In this document: positions 52,988-61,196 of the stretch, one piece after another | Position numbering within the stretch: position 1 is the first letter of the stretch | Layout of the letters: every line of letters begins with the position of its first letter | Source of the DNA: Beijerinckiaceae bacterium | GTDB taxonomy: Bacteria > Pseudomonadota > Alphaproteobacteria > Rhizobiales > Beijerinckiaceae | NCBI GenBank assembly: GCA_947370975.1 | Contig: CANBNG010000014.1 | Location: 54,611 to 118,610, forward strand | Length of the DNA: 64,000 bases | Direction: 5' to 3' | Program-made: the position numbers and the translations under genes | The notes under the pieces: model-generated | The model's input: only the letters and a program-made list of their open reading frames with translations | Told to the model about the DNA's origin: nothing | Databases searched by the model: none

Positions 52988-53761
52988 TCAATGCATGGCC
53001 TTGCCGCCATCCACATTGACGGTCTGGCCCGTCATGTAATCGCTGGCGGATGAAGACAGGAACATGACCGCGCCCACGAGATCCTCCGGATGCTGGGGCC
53101 GGCCCATGGCGCGCCCCTCTGCCTGGGCTGCGAGATAATTCCCGGTTGAGGAGGCGATCTGGGATTCCGAAAGCGTGTAGCCCGGCGTGAGCGCATTGAC
53201 GGTGATGCCGAGCGGCCCGACCTCATGGGCCATGGCGCGGGTGAAGCCGATGACTCCGGCTTTCGAGGTCGTGTAATGCAGCCGGTTCGGAATGCCTTCC
53301 CAGACACGGCTTGAGGAGATGTTGACGATCTTGCCGCGTCCCTGCGCTGTCATCGTCGGCACGACAGCGCGGCAGCACAGGAACAGGCCCTTCACATTCA
53401 CCGCCATGACGGCATCCCATTCCTCGACCGGGATTTCGAGCCAGGATCGGCGCGGCAGCGTGCTCATGAGCGAGGCATTGTTGATCAGCACATCGATGCG
53501 CCCGAAAGCCTCAAGCGTGCGGGCGGCCATGGTCTCGACCGATTGGACATCCGACACATCGCTCGCCAGACCAAGCGCCTTGCCGCCTTCCGCCCGGATC
53601 GCCTCGGCCACAGTCTCGGCCGCCGCGCCGTCAATGTCGGTGGCTACGACCAGCGCGCCGACGCGGGCGAATTCCTGCGCATAGACCTTGCCAAGCCCCT
53701 TGCCGCCGCCGGTGATGATGACGACCTGACCTTCGAGATCGAAACGCGGATTGAAAACCAT
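52988..53761 (-). CDS. Short-chain dehydrogenase/reductase
   Basis: A 257-residue classical SDR. The cofactor motif VVIITGGGKGLGKVYAQEF (TGxxxGxG) is at about 13-31, DIDGA follows at the end of strand 2 (favouring NAD), NNAS comes later, and the catalytic Ser-Tyr-Lys appears as NISSS...HYTTSKAG. The end DYMTGQTVNVDGG is typical. ATG 53761 (MVFNPRFDLEGQ) is chosen over a longer frame. Substrate is unknown. Confidence 0.9.
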   Translation of the reverse strand: MVFNPRFDLEGQVVIITGGGKGLGKVYAQEFARVGALVVATDIDGAAAETVAEAIRAEGGKALGLASDVSDVQSVETMAARTLEAFGRIDVLINNASLMSTLPRRSWLEIPVEEWDAVMAVNVKGLFLCCRAVVPTMTAQGRGKIVNISSSRVWEGIPNRLHYTTSKAGVIGFTRAMAHEVGPLGITVNALTPGYTLSESQIASSTGNYLAAQAEGRAMGRPQHPEDLVGAVMFLSSSASDYMTGQTVNVDGGKAMH

Positions 53762-53970
53762 GCTGTGGGGCCTCTTCTCTATGTGCCGCTGCGGTCGGGC
53801 AGGTGTATCGAATATAGGAACGCCCGGCCGCGCAAGCCTGTGTCCGTGCAAGGTGGCGGAATCTGGCAGAGCTGTTCTATAGTGCGGAACGAAGCGGCCA
53901 CGCGCCGCCTGTCAAAATCAAGCGACCGAGGGGCAAGCTCCCTGGTCCGGCAAACTCAGGGTGAGGGAAT

Positions 53971-54576
53971 ATGAACGGGCGTCTGCTCGACCAATTGGCG
54001 ATTCGCCAGCTCGTTGAAAACTGGGTCGTCTGGCGCGATGCCGGCCATTGGGACCGCTTCCGGACCGTCTGGTTCGATGACGGGCGCATGATGGCAACCT
54101 GGACGCAGGGCACGGCCGATGAATTCATCGCCATGAGCAAGGAAGGCTGGGCCAAGGGCGTCAGCATCCTGCATTTCCTTGGCGGCCATTCAGCCGATAT
54201 TTCCGGAACCCGCGCGATTTCGCAGACGAAGATGACGATCTCGCAGCGCGCCAAGGTGCATGATGTCGTGGTCGACGTCGTCTGCACGGGCCGCTTCTAC
54301 GATTTCCTGGAAAAGCGCGACGGCCGCTGGGGCTTTGTGCTGCGCCAGCCGATCTATGAGAAGGACCGCATGGATCCGCTTGATCCTGCTGCACGGCTGG
54401 AACTTGATCCCGAGCTCCTCAATGCCTTCCCGGCCGGCTACCGCCATCTCGCCTATTTGCAGAGCCAGATCGGCTACAAGGTGAAGAAGGATATGCCCGG
54501 CCTGCAGGGGCCCGAGGTTGAAAAGCTTTATGCGGACGGCGCCGACTGGCTCGCCGGCAAGCCGCTCACGCGCTGA
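53971..54576 (+). CDS. NTF2-like (SnoaL-like) protein
   Basis: A 201-residue protein beginning with the NTF2-like helix DQLAIRQLVENWVVWRDAGHW and the strand TVWFDDGRMMATW, then AISQTKMTI and VCTGRFYDFLEKRDGRWGF. The alpha+beta cone fold serves as dehydratase, isomerase or small-molecule binder. The C-terminal 60 residues are an extension. A GAGGGAA site precedes ATG 53971. It lies 23 bases before the FMN reductase gene and is probably cotranscribed with it. Confidence 0.78.
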   Translation: MNGRLLDQLAIRQLVENWVVWRDAGHWDRFRTVWFDDGRMMATWTQGTADEFIAMSKEGWAKGVSILHFLGGHSADISGTRAISQTKMTISQRAKVHDVVVDVVCTGRFYDFLEKRDGRWGFVLRQPIYEKDRMDPLDPAARLELDPELLNAFPAGYRHLAYLQSQIGYKVKKDMPGLQGPEVEKLYADGADWLAGKPLTR

Positions 54577-54599
54577 CATCAGAACAAGGAAGAAAAAGA

Positions 54600-55169
54600 A
54601 TGAGCAAGACACCTTTCATCGTTGGCATCGGCGGCACCACGCGCCCCGGTTCCTCTTCCGAGCAGGCGCTGGCTGTGGCTCTTGCCCATGCGCGCAAGCT
54701 CGGCGCTGAAACCATGCTGTTTGGCGGCGCTGAACTGCAGATGCCGATGTATGATCCCGCCACCGCCAATGACAGCGAAGCTGGCAGCAAGCTGATCGAG
54801 GCACTGCGTCGCGCCGATGGCGTGATCCTGTCCTCGCCCTGCTACCACGGCGGCGTCTCCGGCCTCGTCAAGAACGCCATCGACTATGTCGAGGAAATGC
54901 GCGCCGATACGCGCGTCTATTTCGACGGTCGCGCGATGGGCGCAATTGGTTGCGGCTATGGCTATCAGGGCCCCGGCGTCGTGCTCGCGCAATTGCGCGC
55001 CATCGGCCATGCCTTGCGTGGCTGGAACGTGCCGCTCGGCGTCGCCGTGAATTCGGCTGTCGTCAAGTTCACACCCGAAGGCTGTTCGGATGAGGGAATT
55101 GGCAAGCAGATAGAGATCATGGCCGCGCAGGTCGTGCAATTTGCGCAGATGTCGATCGCGCGCGGCTGA
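54600..55169 (+). CDS. NADPH-dependent FMN reductase family protein
   Basis: A 189-residue flavodoxin-fold protein. The phosphate-binding loop reads GGTTRPGSSSEQAL (about 11-24), and the flavin-contact motif SSPCYHGGVSGLVKNAIDYV lies near 78-97. It reduces FMN or quinones or acts as the reductase half of a two-component monooxygenase. No oxygenase gene is adjacent. Convergent with the aldo/keto reductase, three bases apart. Confidence 0.88.
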   Translation: MSKTPFIVGIGGTTRPGSSSEQALAVALAHARKLGAETMLFGGAELQMPMYDPATANDSEAGSKLIEALRRADGVILSSPCYHGGVSGLVKNAIDYVEEMRADTRVYFDGRAMGAIGCGYGYQGPGVVLAQLRAIGHALRGWNVPLGVAVNSAVVKFTPEGCSDEGIGKQIEIMAAQVVQFAQMSIARG

Positions 55170-55172
55170 TCG

Positions 55173-56108
55173 TTACACGCTCAGCGCGTCAATCTCGACA
55201 AGGTCGTCGCGCGTGAGTTTCCAGCGCGCGGCGGCTACATTGGCTGCAATCTGTTCTGGTTTGGTTGCCCCCGCGATGATGCTGCTGACGACGGGCTGGG
55301 CGGCGAGCCAGGCAAAGGCGAGGTCGAGCAGGCTGCGGCCATGGCCTTGCGCGAAGGCCTCCAGCTTGTCCACCCGCGCCCAATTCTCCGGCGTCATATA
55401 GCGGTCGCGCGTTTTCACATCGCTGAAGCGCGTGCCTGCGGGCGGGGCTTCGCCGCGCTTGTATTTGCCGCTCAGCAGGCCGCTTGCCAGCGGGTAGTAG
55501 GGCAAGAGGCCCATGCCCTTCGCGCTCAATGCGGGTATCAGGCTGTCTTCGGCCTGGCGCGTCAGCAGCGAATATTCATCCTGCGCGCAGACAAAGCCTG
55601 ACAGATTCCTTGTCGCCGCCGTCCAATGCGCATCCACCACCTGCCACGCCGCCATGTTGGAGCAGCCGACATAGCGCACCTTGCCTTGTGCGATCAGATT
55701 TTCCAGCGCGCGCAACGTCTCCTCGACCGGCGTCAGGGGATCTGGCCGATGGAATTGGTAGAGGTCGATCCAGTCCGTGCGAAGCCGCCGCAAGCTGTCC
55801 TCGACCGCGCGCATTATATACTGGCGCGAGCCTCCTTGCAGCGTGCCTGTATCGTCCATCGCCATGCCGAACTTGCTCGCCAGCACGATGTCCTTCCGAC
55901 GGGCCCCGAGCCATTGGCCGAGCGCAAGTTCGGATCCGCCGCGATTGCCATAGATGTCGGCGTTGTCAAACAGCGTGATGCCGTGATCGAGCGCTGCATG
56001 GATGACGGGGCGCGCTTCATTGATGCCGGTGCGTCCCCCGAAATTGTTGCAGCCCAGTCCCACGCTCGACACGCGAAGGCCGGAGCGGCCAAGGTTGCGC
56101 ATATCCAT
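55173..56108 (-). CDS. Aldo/keto reductase
   Basis: A 311-residue TIM-barrel reductase. The motifs VGLGCNNFGG, HGITLFDNADIYG (Asp and Tyr of the tetrad), VLASKFGM (Lys) and DLYQFHRPD (His) are in order, and the C-terminal NADPH segment SSIIAGATKPEQIAANV is present. It reduces aldehydes or ketones with NADPH, or resembles the potassium-channel-beta-like YghZ type. It is not evidently linked to the neighbouring genes. Confidence 0.9.
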   Translation of the reverse strand: MDMRNLGRSGLRVSSVGLGCNNFGGRTGINEARPVIHAALDHGITLFDNADIYGNRGGSELALGQWLGARRKDIVLASKFGMAMDDTGTLQGGSRQYIMRAVEDSLRRLRTDWIDLYQFHRPDPLTPVEETLRALENLIAQGKVRYVGCSNMAAWQVVDAHWTAATRNLSGFVCAQDEYSLLTRQAEDSLIPALSAKGMGLLPYYPLASGLLSGKYKRGEAPPAGTRFSDVKTRDRYMTPENWARVDKLEAFAQGHGRSLLDLAFAWLAAQPVVSSIIAGATKPEQIAANVAAARWKLTRDDLVEIDALSV

Positions 56109-56498
56109 CGGGGTTCTCCATTAGCTGTGGGAATGTCATCTGAGCCACATGCGCGCAGGGTTTCAAGCATTGCGCGAATATTTGGCGTCGCGCGGCTTAC
56201 ACCAATCGCGTCGAGGACGAAGATAAGTCATTCTTATTGTTCGTGAAGATGCGCATTCCGCGATCTGTCGCCTTGGTTGCCGGCCTGCCTTTTTCAACCG
56301 CGCCCCTGCGCCAAGGGCTGGTGCGAGGCCGTACAGGCGGGCTGAGTCTTCCACAGGCCTCGGAAAAAACACCTTTGTGGGTCGAGGCCCGATGCTATCT
56401 TCCCCTCGCGTCTCACTGGGGAGCCGAATTCGATTCGGATTTCTGCATTGGGGTGAGGACGCTCGTTCTCTCTGTTTGCGCGACGGTTCCGCGGGGGC
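56109..56498. other. Divergent intergenic region, aldo/keto reductase / cold-shock gene
   Basis: About 390 bases without a supported gene. A perfect dyad ATAAG (56223-56227) - TCATT - CTTAT (56233-56237) lies about 260 bases before the cold-shock start. The long leader of the cold-shock gene fits the structured 5' untranslated regions usual for that class. Confidence 0.5.
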
Positions 56499-57092
56499 AT
56501 GAAATTGGGTAGCAGCGATCCTCATCTGTCGAACGTCGCCACGGAGGCTCAGGTTGAGTCTGCGGCCGAGCGGCCCACAGATCTCCTCGAGATGTCTGGC
56601 CGCATCAAGTGGTTCGACGTGTCCAAAGGCTATGGCTTCATCGTTCCCGATGATGGCGGCGCCGATGTGCTGCTGCATGTGACGGCGCTGCGCCGCGACG
56701 GTTTCCAGACTGCGCCAGAAGGTGCGCGGGTCGTCTGCGAAGTGCAGGTGCGTTCCAAGGGCCTGCAGGTTTTCCGCGTTCTCTCGATCGATGAATCAAC
56801 TGCAACCCACCCCTCGCAGCTGCCTGCCGCGCGCACCCATGTGCAGGTGGTGCCAGCCGGCGGTTTTGAGATCGTCGTCGTGAAATGGTTCAACCGCATT
56901 CGTGGCTTCGGCTTCGTTACGCGGGGCGAAGGAACAGAAGACATTTTCATTCACATGGAAACGCTTCGTCGCTTCGGCATCATGGATCTCAAGCCCGGTG
57001 ATGGTCTGCTCATTCGCTTTGGCGATGGCCCCAAGGGCCTGATGGCGGCAGAAGTGCGCCCGCTCGAAACCAACCTTCCGCTCTCGCATTGA
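56499..57092 (+). CDS. Tandem cold-shock domain protein
   Basis: A 197-residue protein with two cold-shock domains. Domain 1 (about 33-97) has IKWFDVSKGYGFIVPDD (RNP1 KGYGFI) and DVLLHVTAL (RNP2). Domain 2 (about 125-192) has VKWFNRIRGFGFVTRGEG and EDIFIHMETLRRFG. A linker of about 28 residues joins them. The protein binds single-stranded nucleic acid as an RNA chaperone or stress regulator. The two-domain form is common in alphaproteobacteria. ATG 56499 has a GGGGG before it; the first 30 residues are non-domain. Confidence 0.92.
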   Translation: MKLGSSDPHLSNVATEAQVESAAERPTDLLEMSGRIKWFDVSKGYGFIVPDDGGADVLLHVTALRRDGFQTAPEGARVVCEVQVRSKGLQVFRVLSIDESTATHPSQLPAARTHVQVVPAGGFEIVVVKWFNRIRGFGFVTRGEGTEDIFIHMETLRRFGIMDLKPGDGLLIRFGDGPKGLMAAEVRPLETNLPLSH

Positions 57093-57101
57093 CCGGGCAG
57101 G

Positions 57102-57125
57102 GGCAGGGTTGATCCTGCCTCTCTT
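57102..57125 (+). terminator. Hairpin after the cold-shock gene
   Basis: GGCAGG (57102-57107) and CCTGCC (57114-57119) pair perfectly around GTTGAT, followed by TCTCTT. It starts 10 bases after the stop codon. Confidence 0.55.
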
Positions 57126-57167
57126 GCGCGGCATGGTCCGGACTTCGTCCCGACCGCGAGGTGCGTC

Positions 57168-57677
57168 ATGATTCCCCCCTCTTCATCATTACCTTGGCGC
57201 AGAGCCGTGCTGGTCGCCTCGCTTGCGCTGGCGGGCGTGTTGCTGGTCTGCGCGACGCCGTCCATCGTTCGCGCGCAACAAGCGCCCGTTGCCGGTGAGG
57301 CTGCGCTTGAAACGCTGGATATTGAAACAGCGGCCGGTCCGAAGCATTTTTCGGTTGAGGTGATGCGGGATGATACTCAGCGCGCGCGCGGCCTGATGTT
57401 CCGGCGCTTCCTGCCGCCCGAGCGCGGCATGCTCTTCGATTTCAAACGCGAAGAGCCGGTTGCGATGTGGATGAAGAACACCTTTCTGTCGCTCGATATG
57501 ATCTTCGTCGACCGCACCGGGCGCATTGTCTCCATTGCGGAAAATACCGAGCCGCTGTCCGAGCGCATCATCCCCTCCGGCGGCCCCGTTCTGGCGGTGC
57601 TTGAGGTGAATGCCGGGACAGCGCAGCGCCTTGGCATCAAGCCTGGCGACCGTCTGCGTCATTCGCTCTTCCGCTAA
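57168..57677 (+). CDS. DUF192 family secreted protein
   Basis: A 169-residue precursor with a signal or anchor helix (about 12-36, VLVASLALAGVLLVCA). The DUF192 core follows: MRDDTQRARGLMFRRFLPPERGM, EPVAMWMKNTFLSLDMIFVD, and GGPVLAVLEVNAGTAQRLGIKPGD. The function of the family is unknown. A GAGG lies 7 bases before ATG 57168. Adjacent to a cold-shock gene in many Hyphomicrobiales, as far as I recall. Confidence 0.88.
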   Translation: MIPPSSSLPWRRAVLVASLALAGVLLVCATPSIVRAQQAPVAGEAALETLDIETAAGPKHFSVEVMRDDTQRARGLMFRRFLPPERGMLFDFKREEPVAMWMKNTFLSLDMIFVDRTGRIVSIAENTEPLSERIIPSGGPVLAVLEVNAGTAQRLGIKPGDRLRHSLFR

Positions 57678-57765
57678 GCATGGCAAGTTCGTTCGGAACC
57701 GTGCGGGGTTGCCGCTCATTTGCCTTGTGGATCCTTTGAGGGATCGGCATTTCGGGAGTTATGAC

Positions 57766-58161
57766 ATGCGCAACTGGCTTTTGAGCGGCGCTGCCGCCCT
57801 CATCCTGGGCGTGGGTGCGCTCGCCACAAGTGGCGCAGCGCAGGCTGCGCCGATGGGCATCGATCCGCTGGTTCTGGCCGGACAGGACATGAACCTCGCG
57901 CAGGACGCGCAATATTACGCAGGCGGGCGGCAATATTGCTTTTACCCGAATGGCTGGCGGGGCCCGGGCTTCTACTGGTGCGGCTATGCATGGCGGCGTG
58001 GCTATGGCTGGGGCGGTCCGCACGGCTGGCGGGGCTGGGGCGCACCGGGGCGCGTCGTGCCGCGGGCTTATGATCGCGGCTACGAACGTCGCGGCTATGA
58101 CCGTCGTGGTGGCTACGAAAGGGGACGCGATGGCGGAAGTCGCGGCCGTCACGGCTATTGA
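57766..58161 (+). CDS. Small secreted Gly/Arg/Tyr-rich protein
   Basis: A 131-residue precursor. ATG 57766 follows GGGAG and starts MRNWLLSGAAALILG with a signal peptide ending SGAAQA. The mature part has a short motif with two cysteines (YCFYPNGWRGPGFYWCGYAW), then low-complexity Gly-Trp-Arg and RGYERRGYDRRGGYERGR repeats. This resembles small envelope proteins of Hyphomicrobiales with no known role. The frame open to 57610 gives no signal peptide. A strong terminator follows. Confidence 0.75.
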   Translation: MRNWLLSGAAALILGVGALATSGAAQAAPMGIDPLVLAGQDMNLAQDAQYYAGGRQYCFYPNGWRGPGFYWCGYAWRRGYGWGGPHGWRGWGAPGRVVPRAYDRGYERRGYDRRGGYERGRDGGSRGRHGY

Positions 58162-58167
58162 ATATGC

Positions 58168-58198
58168 AAAAGGCCCCGTGAAAACGGGGCCTTTTTTC
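58168..58198. terminator. Strong rho-independent terminator, probably bidirectional
   Basis: AAAGGCCCCGT and ACGGGGCCTTT form a perfect stem around GAAA, followed by TTTC. It sits between two convergent genes (stop at 58161 and stop at 58200), with A-rich sequence on the left that can serve the opposite strand. Confidence 0.95.
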
Positions 58199-58199
58199 A

Positions 58200-58694
58200 T
58201 CAGGGCCGACGGCCTCTGATTGCGGCAGCGAGATTGACGCCAATGTCGGGATTGCCCGGGTCCAAAGCTTGCGCAGCTGAAAGTTCGGCGCGCGCCTTGG
58301 TGTAATTTCCGCGCAGCATCTGCGAAAACCCGCGATTGTTCAGCAAGGCTGCGGTCTGGCCACTCAGCCGTTCGACCTGCGCATAATCGCGCTCGGAGAG
58401 ATCGAAGCGGCGCAACTGGTCGTGGGCTGCGCCAAGCCCGAGCCAGGCTTCGGCATCGGCAGGGTCGCGCGCGACCGCGCGGCTGAACGCCTCGTCAGCC
58501 AGGCCATAATTGCCGGCCCGGAATTGCGTCTTGCCGGCCAGCGTATCGGCCTGTCCCGAAAGGGCGGCGCTCTCGGCCACAAATGCGGGCGCAGTTTCGC
58601 CACCCATCGACTGGCAGCCAGCCAGCGGCAGAGCGAGCAGCAGAAGAATCGGCAGGAAAGGCGAGCGGACATGACGCAGGGATGTGGCTGTCAT
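58200..58694 (-). CDS. tadD: TPR lipoprotein, TadD-like
   Basis: A 164-residue precursor. The lipobox LALPLAGC gives a lipidated cysteine near residue 27. Two or three tetratricopeptide units follow (FRAGNYGLADEAFSRAVARD, AEAWLGLGAAHDQLRRFDL, ALLNNRGFSQMLRGNYTKA). TadD is an outer-membrane lipoprotein that helps assemble the Tad secretin. The start overlaps the stop of the small upstream lipoprotein gene (ATGA), placing it in the cpaC unit. Confidence 0.82.
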   Translation of the reverse strand: MTATSLRHVRSPFLPILLLLALPLAGCQSMGGETAPAFVAESAALSGQADTLAGKTQFRAGNYGLADEAFSRAVARDPADAEAWLGLGAAHDQLRRFDLSERDYAQVERLSGQTAALLNNRGFSQMLRGNYTKARAELSAAQALDPGNPDIGVNLAAAIRGRRP

Positions 58695-58972
58695 TGTGTG
58701 GTTGCCGGGCTGGCGAGGGGCGGGGCGATGGGGGCGATCTCGGGCGCGCGATAACGCCTGACTGCTTGCGCCGCCTTTTCGCCATCGGTGGCCTGCCCGC
58801 GCGGGAAGGAGCGGCGGGGCCAGGGCTCGATGATCTGGATCGCGCGATTGGCGGCGGTCGCATCGCCGCTTGCATAGGAGATCGTATCGCGGCGCGCGAA
58901 ATTCTCGGCGCAACCGCCGGTCGTCAGCAGCAGGGCGAGCGCGCCACACCTGCCTAAAACCTCAATTCGCAC
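58691..58972 (-). CDS. Small Tad/Cpa-associated lipoprotein
   Basis: A 93-residue protein starting at GTG 58972 (VRIEVLGRCGALALLL), with a lipobox-like LLTTGGC. The mature part reads CAENFARRDTISYASGDA then IQIIEPWPRRSFP. Such a small protein accompanies cpaC in related bacteria, as I recall, but its function is unknown. It is far shorter than CpaD (usually over 200 residues). The start lies within the last codons of cpaC (11-base overlap) and the stop overlaps tadD. The GTG start is inferred from the signal sequence and overlap. Confidence 0.7.
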   Translation of the reverse strand: MRIEVLGRCGALALLLTTGGCAENFARRDTISYASGDATAANRAIQIIEPWPRRSFPRGQATDGEKAAQAVRRYRAPEIAPIAPPLASPATTQ

Positions 58973-60353
58973 GGGCACTGCGGCCTCCGTTCCTGATGTC
59001 GAGCATATGGCCGCCGAGGACGACGTCCCGGGCGCGCGGCGTCTCCTGCTTGCCGAGCAGGAAGCGGTCGACATCATTGGCGGGCGAGGCATCGTCCAGC
59101 GGCGAGCGGAATTTTGTGCCAGGCGCTGCCGGTTGCACGAGGCGCGGCGTCACGATCATGGCAAGCTCGGTCTCGCGCTTCTCGAAGGACGCGCTGCGGA
59201 AAAGTGCGCCCAGCACAGGCACATCTCCGAGCCACGGCAATTGCTTGAGGGCATCGGCATTGGTTGCCTGCAGCAGCCCGGCGATGGCGAAGGATTGGCC
59301 GTCGCGCAATTCCACCTGCGTGCTTGCACGCCGCACAATCAGGCTTGGCACATTGACCGTGCCGGTGGAGACCACATTGGTGGTGTCGAGCTGGCTGACC
59401 TCGGGCTCGATCTTCAGGTTGATGAGGCCATCGGCGAGCACTGTTGGAAGAAAGGTAACGCTGACGCCGAATTTCTTGAAGGCGACCGTGACGCGACCCT
59501 GATCGCCCTGCACGGGGAAGGGGAATTCGCCGCCCGCCAGAAAGCTCGCGCTTTGGCCCGACATGGCAACAAGATTGGGTTCGGCGAGGCGGCGCGCGAG
59601 GCCGCGCTGTTCGAGCGCTTCGACAACAACATCCGCCGTGGCGCCATTGGCAAGAATGCGCCCGAGGATCACACCAAAGGGACTGGAGGGGCCCGGCGCG
59701 CCGCCAAGGCCCGTGGTCGCACTGAAGGTCTTGCCCAGCACATCCCATTTGATACCGAGATCGCGGCCGGCGGTGCGCGAGACTTCGATGAAGCGCACCT
59801 CCAGCATCACCTGCTGGGGCTGCGAGACGGTCATGGAATTGACCACCTCATTGCCAAATTGCTTCGCAAATTCGATGGCTTTTTCAATTGTCACGGAATC
59901 GCTGACGCTTCCAGACAGCACGATGCGGCCATTGATAGAGGACACATCGATGCGCGAGCCCGGAATGCGGCGGCGCAATTCGGCTTGCAGGCGGTGGGTG
60001 TTGTAGGAGACCTCGACTTCGATGGAGCCCACAAGTGCGCGCGCTGCATTATAGGCCGAGATCGTCGTGGTCCCGAGCTTGCGGCCGTGGATGTAGAAAG
60101 ATTGGTCGGTGAGCGGCATGACATCGGCAATTTCGGGATCGCCCACGACAAGATCGACATAGGCGCTTGTCGTGCGGAAGGTCTCGGTTGCGGCAATGGC
60201 GACCGTCAGGCTCTGCGAGGCCTCGGGCGAGAGTTGCACCATGCGCGCCTTATCGGCAGCCAGCGCCGCGCCTGCGCACGATGCGCAGGCAAGCAGGAGG
60301 AGGGCAGGGAGCGCGCGATCTTTCAGGGGGCGCCATCTCGTCGTCGTATGCAT
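58962..60353 (-). CDS. cpaC: Tad/Cpa pilus secretin
   Basis: A 463-residue precursor. ATG 60353 (MHTTTRWRPLKD) gives a signal peptide ending ASCAGAALAAD. An N-terminal pilus-secretin domain (about 35-105) is followed by a BON-like domain (RIDVSSINGRIVLSGSVSD) and the secretin core (about 240-420) with EPNLVAMSGQSASFLAGGEF and the late VPVLGALFRSASFEKRETELAMIVTP. It forms the outer-membrane channel for the Flp pilus. An earlier frame opening at 60470 has no signal peptide. Confidence 0.92.
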   Translation of the reverse strand: MHTTTRWRPLKDRALPALLLLACASCAGAALAADKARMVQLSPEASQSLTVAIAATETFRTTSAYVDLVVGDPEIADVMPLTDQSFYIHGRKLGTTTISAYNAARALVGSIEVEVSYNTHRLQAELRRRIPGSRIDVSSINGRIVLSGSVSDSVTIEKAIEFAKQFGNEVVNSMTVSQPQQVMLEVRFIEVSRTAGRDLGIKWDVLGKTFSATTGLGGAPGPSSPFGVILGRILANGATADVVVEALEQRGLARRLAEPNLVAMSGQSASFLAGGEFPFPVQGDQGRVTVAFKKFGVSVTFLPTVLADGLINLKIEPEVSQLDTTNVVSTGTVNVPSLIVRRASTQVELRDGQSFAIAGLLQATNADALKQLPWLGDVPVLGALFRSASFEKRETELAMIVTPRLVQPAAPGTKFRSPLDDASPANDVDRFLLGKQETPRARDVVLGGHMLDIRNGGRSARAN

Positions 60354-60589
60354 GTGGTCAGGCCCCGGCGAAAGATTCGCACTGCGTTCATGATTGTTCC
60401 AAAGAGGACAGAAATGGTTAACGGAAGTTTCTCTTACAGAAATAAATATGCCGAAATGCATATTAATCATTTCGTTTTAGCTGAGCTGCATCATTAGTTT
60501 AGTAACCATTTACGTATAATTTGTTTCGCAAATGGTCAATGAGTCTCGGTTAACGCGAGGCCATTGCGAGGCTGCTCGGGACTGGTCGC
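60354..60589. promoter_or_regulatory. AT-rich divergent region, cpaC / SNase-like gene
   Basis: This 236-base stretch is much richer in A and T than its surroundings. It holds GGTTAACGG near 60417 and another GGTTAACGCG near 60548. TTTA-N7-TTTA around 60498-60512 loosely resembles a CtrA site (TTAA-N7-TTAA) but mismatches it. Promoters of both genes must lie here. Confidence 0.45.
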
Positions 60590-61192
60590 ATGGACATCGC
60601 TGCTCGGGTGAGACAGAAATCGGACCGGCCCGGACGCGTGCTCGTCGCCACATTCTGGATTTCGCCGATGGTCCTGCCCATCGTCGCGGTGGGCGTGTCG
60701 GCGCTGATGGGCGTGCCCTCTCCAAATCCGCCACCTCCGCGCGCGCCGGCTCTCGAAGAAAAGCGGCTGGCAATCGCGCCGATGACCGTTGTGCCCAAAG
60801 CCGCGCCCGGTCCTGTAGCCGGTCGCCCTCAGGCGGATGATGAGGTGACGACCGCCTCGATTCCCAATGTGAAAATGAGCGGCGTCCACGTGCTGCGCAA
60901 TGTCGTTGCGGTGGAGGGCTTGCGGCTTGGCGCAGAGGGCATGGTCATCCTGCTCGCGGGCATCGGCCCAATGCCGCCGGGCTCGGAATGCCGTCGTCTT
61001 GATCGCGTGCTCGAGCCTTGTGCGCGCCGCGCGATGAACCGCCTTGAAATCCTGACGCGTGAACGCCCCGTCACATGCGATCTGAGCATGCAAAGGTCCG
61101 GCGCGGAGCTGACAGGCACGTGCCGCGCCGGCAAGATCGATCTGGCGGAGGATCTGGTGCGCAACGGGCTCGCGCTGCGCAAAGGCCTTTAA
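60590..61192 (+). CDS. Membrane-anchored SNase-like protein without the catalytic residues
   Basis: A 200-residue protein with one N-terminal membrane helix (about 16-40), a Pro-rich linker, and a staphylococcal-nuclease-like domain (about 92-200). In active members the motif reads VRLAGIDAPE. Here residues 120-129 read ILLAGIGPMP, so the catalytic Arg, Asp and Glu are all replaced. The later C..C pattern (ECRRLDRVLEPC) and the closing DLAEDLVRNGLA are retained. It is therefore probably a binding domain and not a nuclease. It lies on the opposite strand between cpaB and cpaC. Confidence 0.72.
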   Translation: MDIAARVRQKSDRPGRVLVATFWISPMVLPIVAVGVSALMGVPSPNPPPPRAPALEEKRLAIAPMTVVPKAAPGPVAGRPQADDEVTTASIPNVKMSGVHVLRNVVAVEGLRLGAEGMVILLAGIGPMPPGSECRRLDRVLEPCARRAMNRLEILTRERPVTCDLSMQRSGAELTGTCRAGKIDLAEDLVRNGLALRKGL

Positions 61193-61196
61193 GCGC

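Noticed and set aside
60490..60520. CtrA binding site upstream of cpaC
   Set aside because: TTTA-N7-TTTA differs from TTAA-N7-TTAA in both halves; kept only as a weak note in the regional entry.
60590..61192. Active thermonuclease
   Set aside because: The catalytic Arg, Asp and Glu positions are all substituted.
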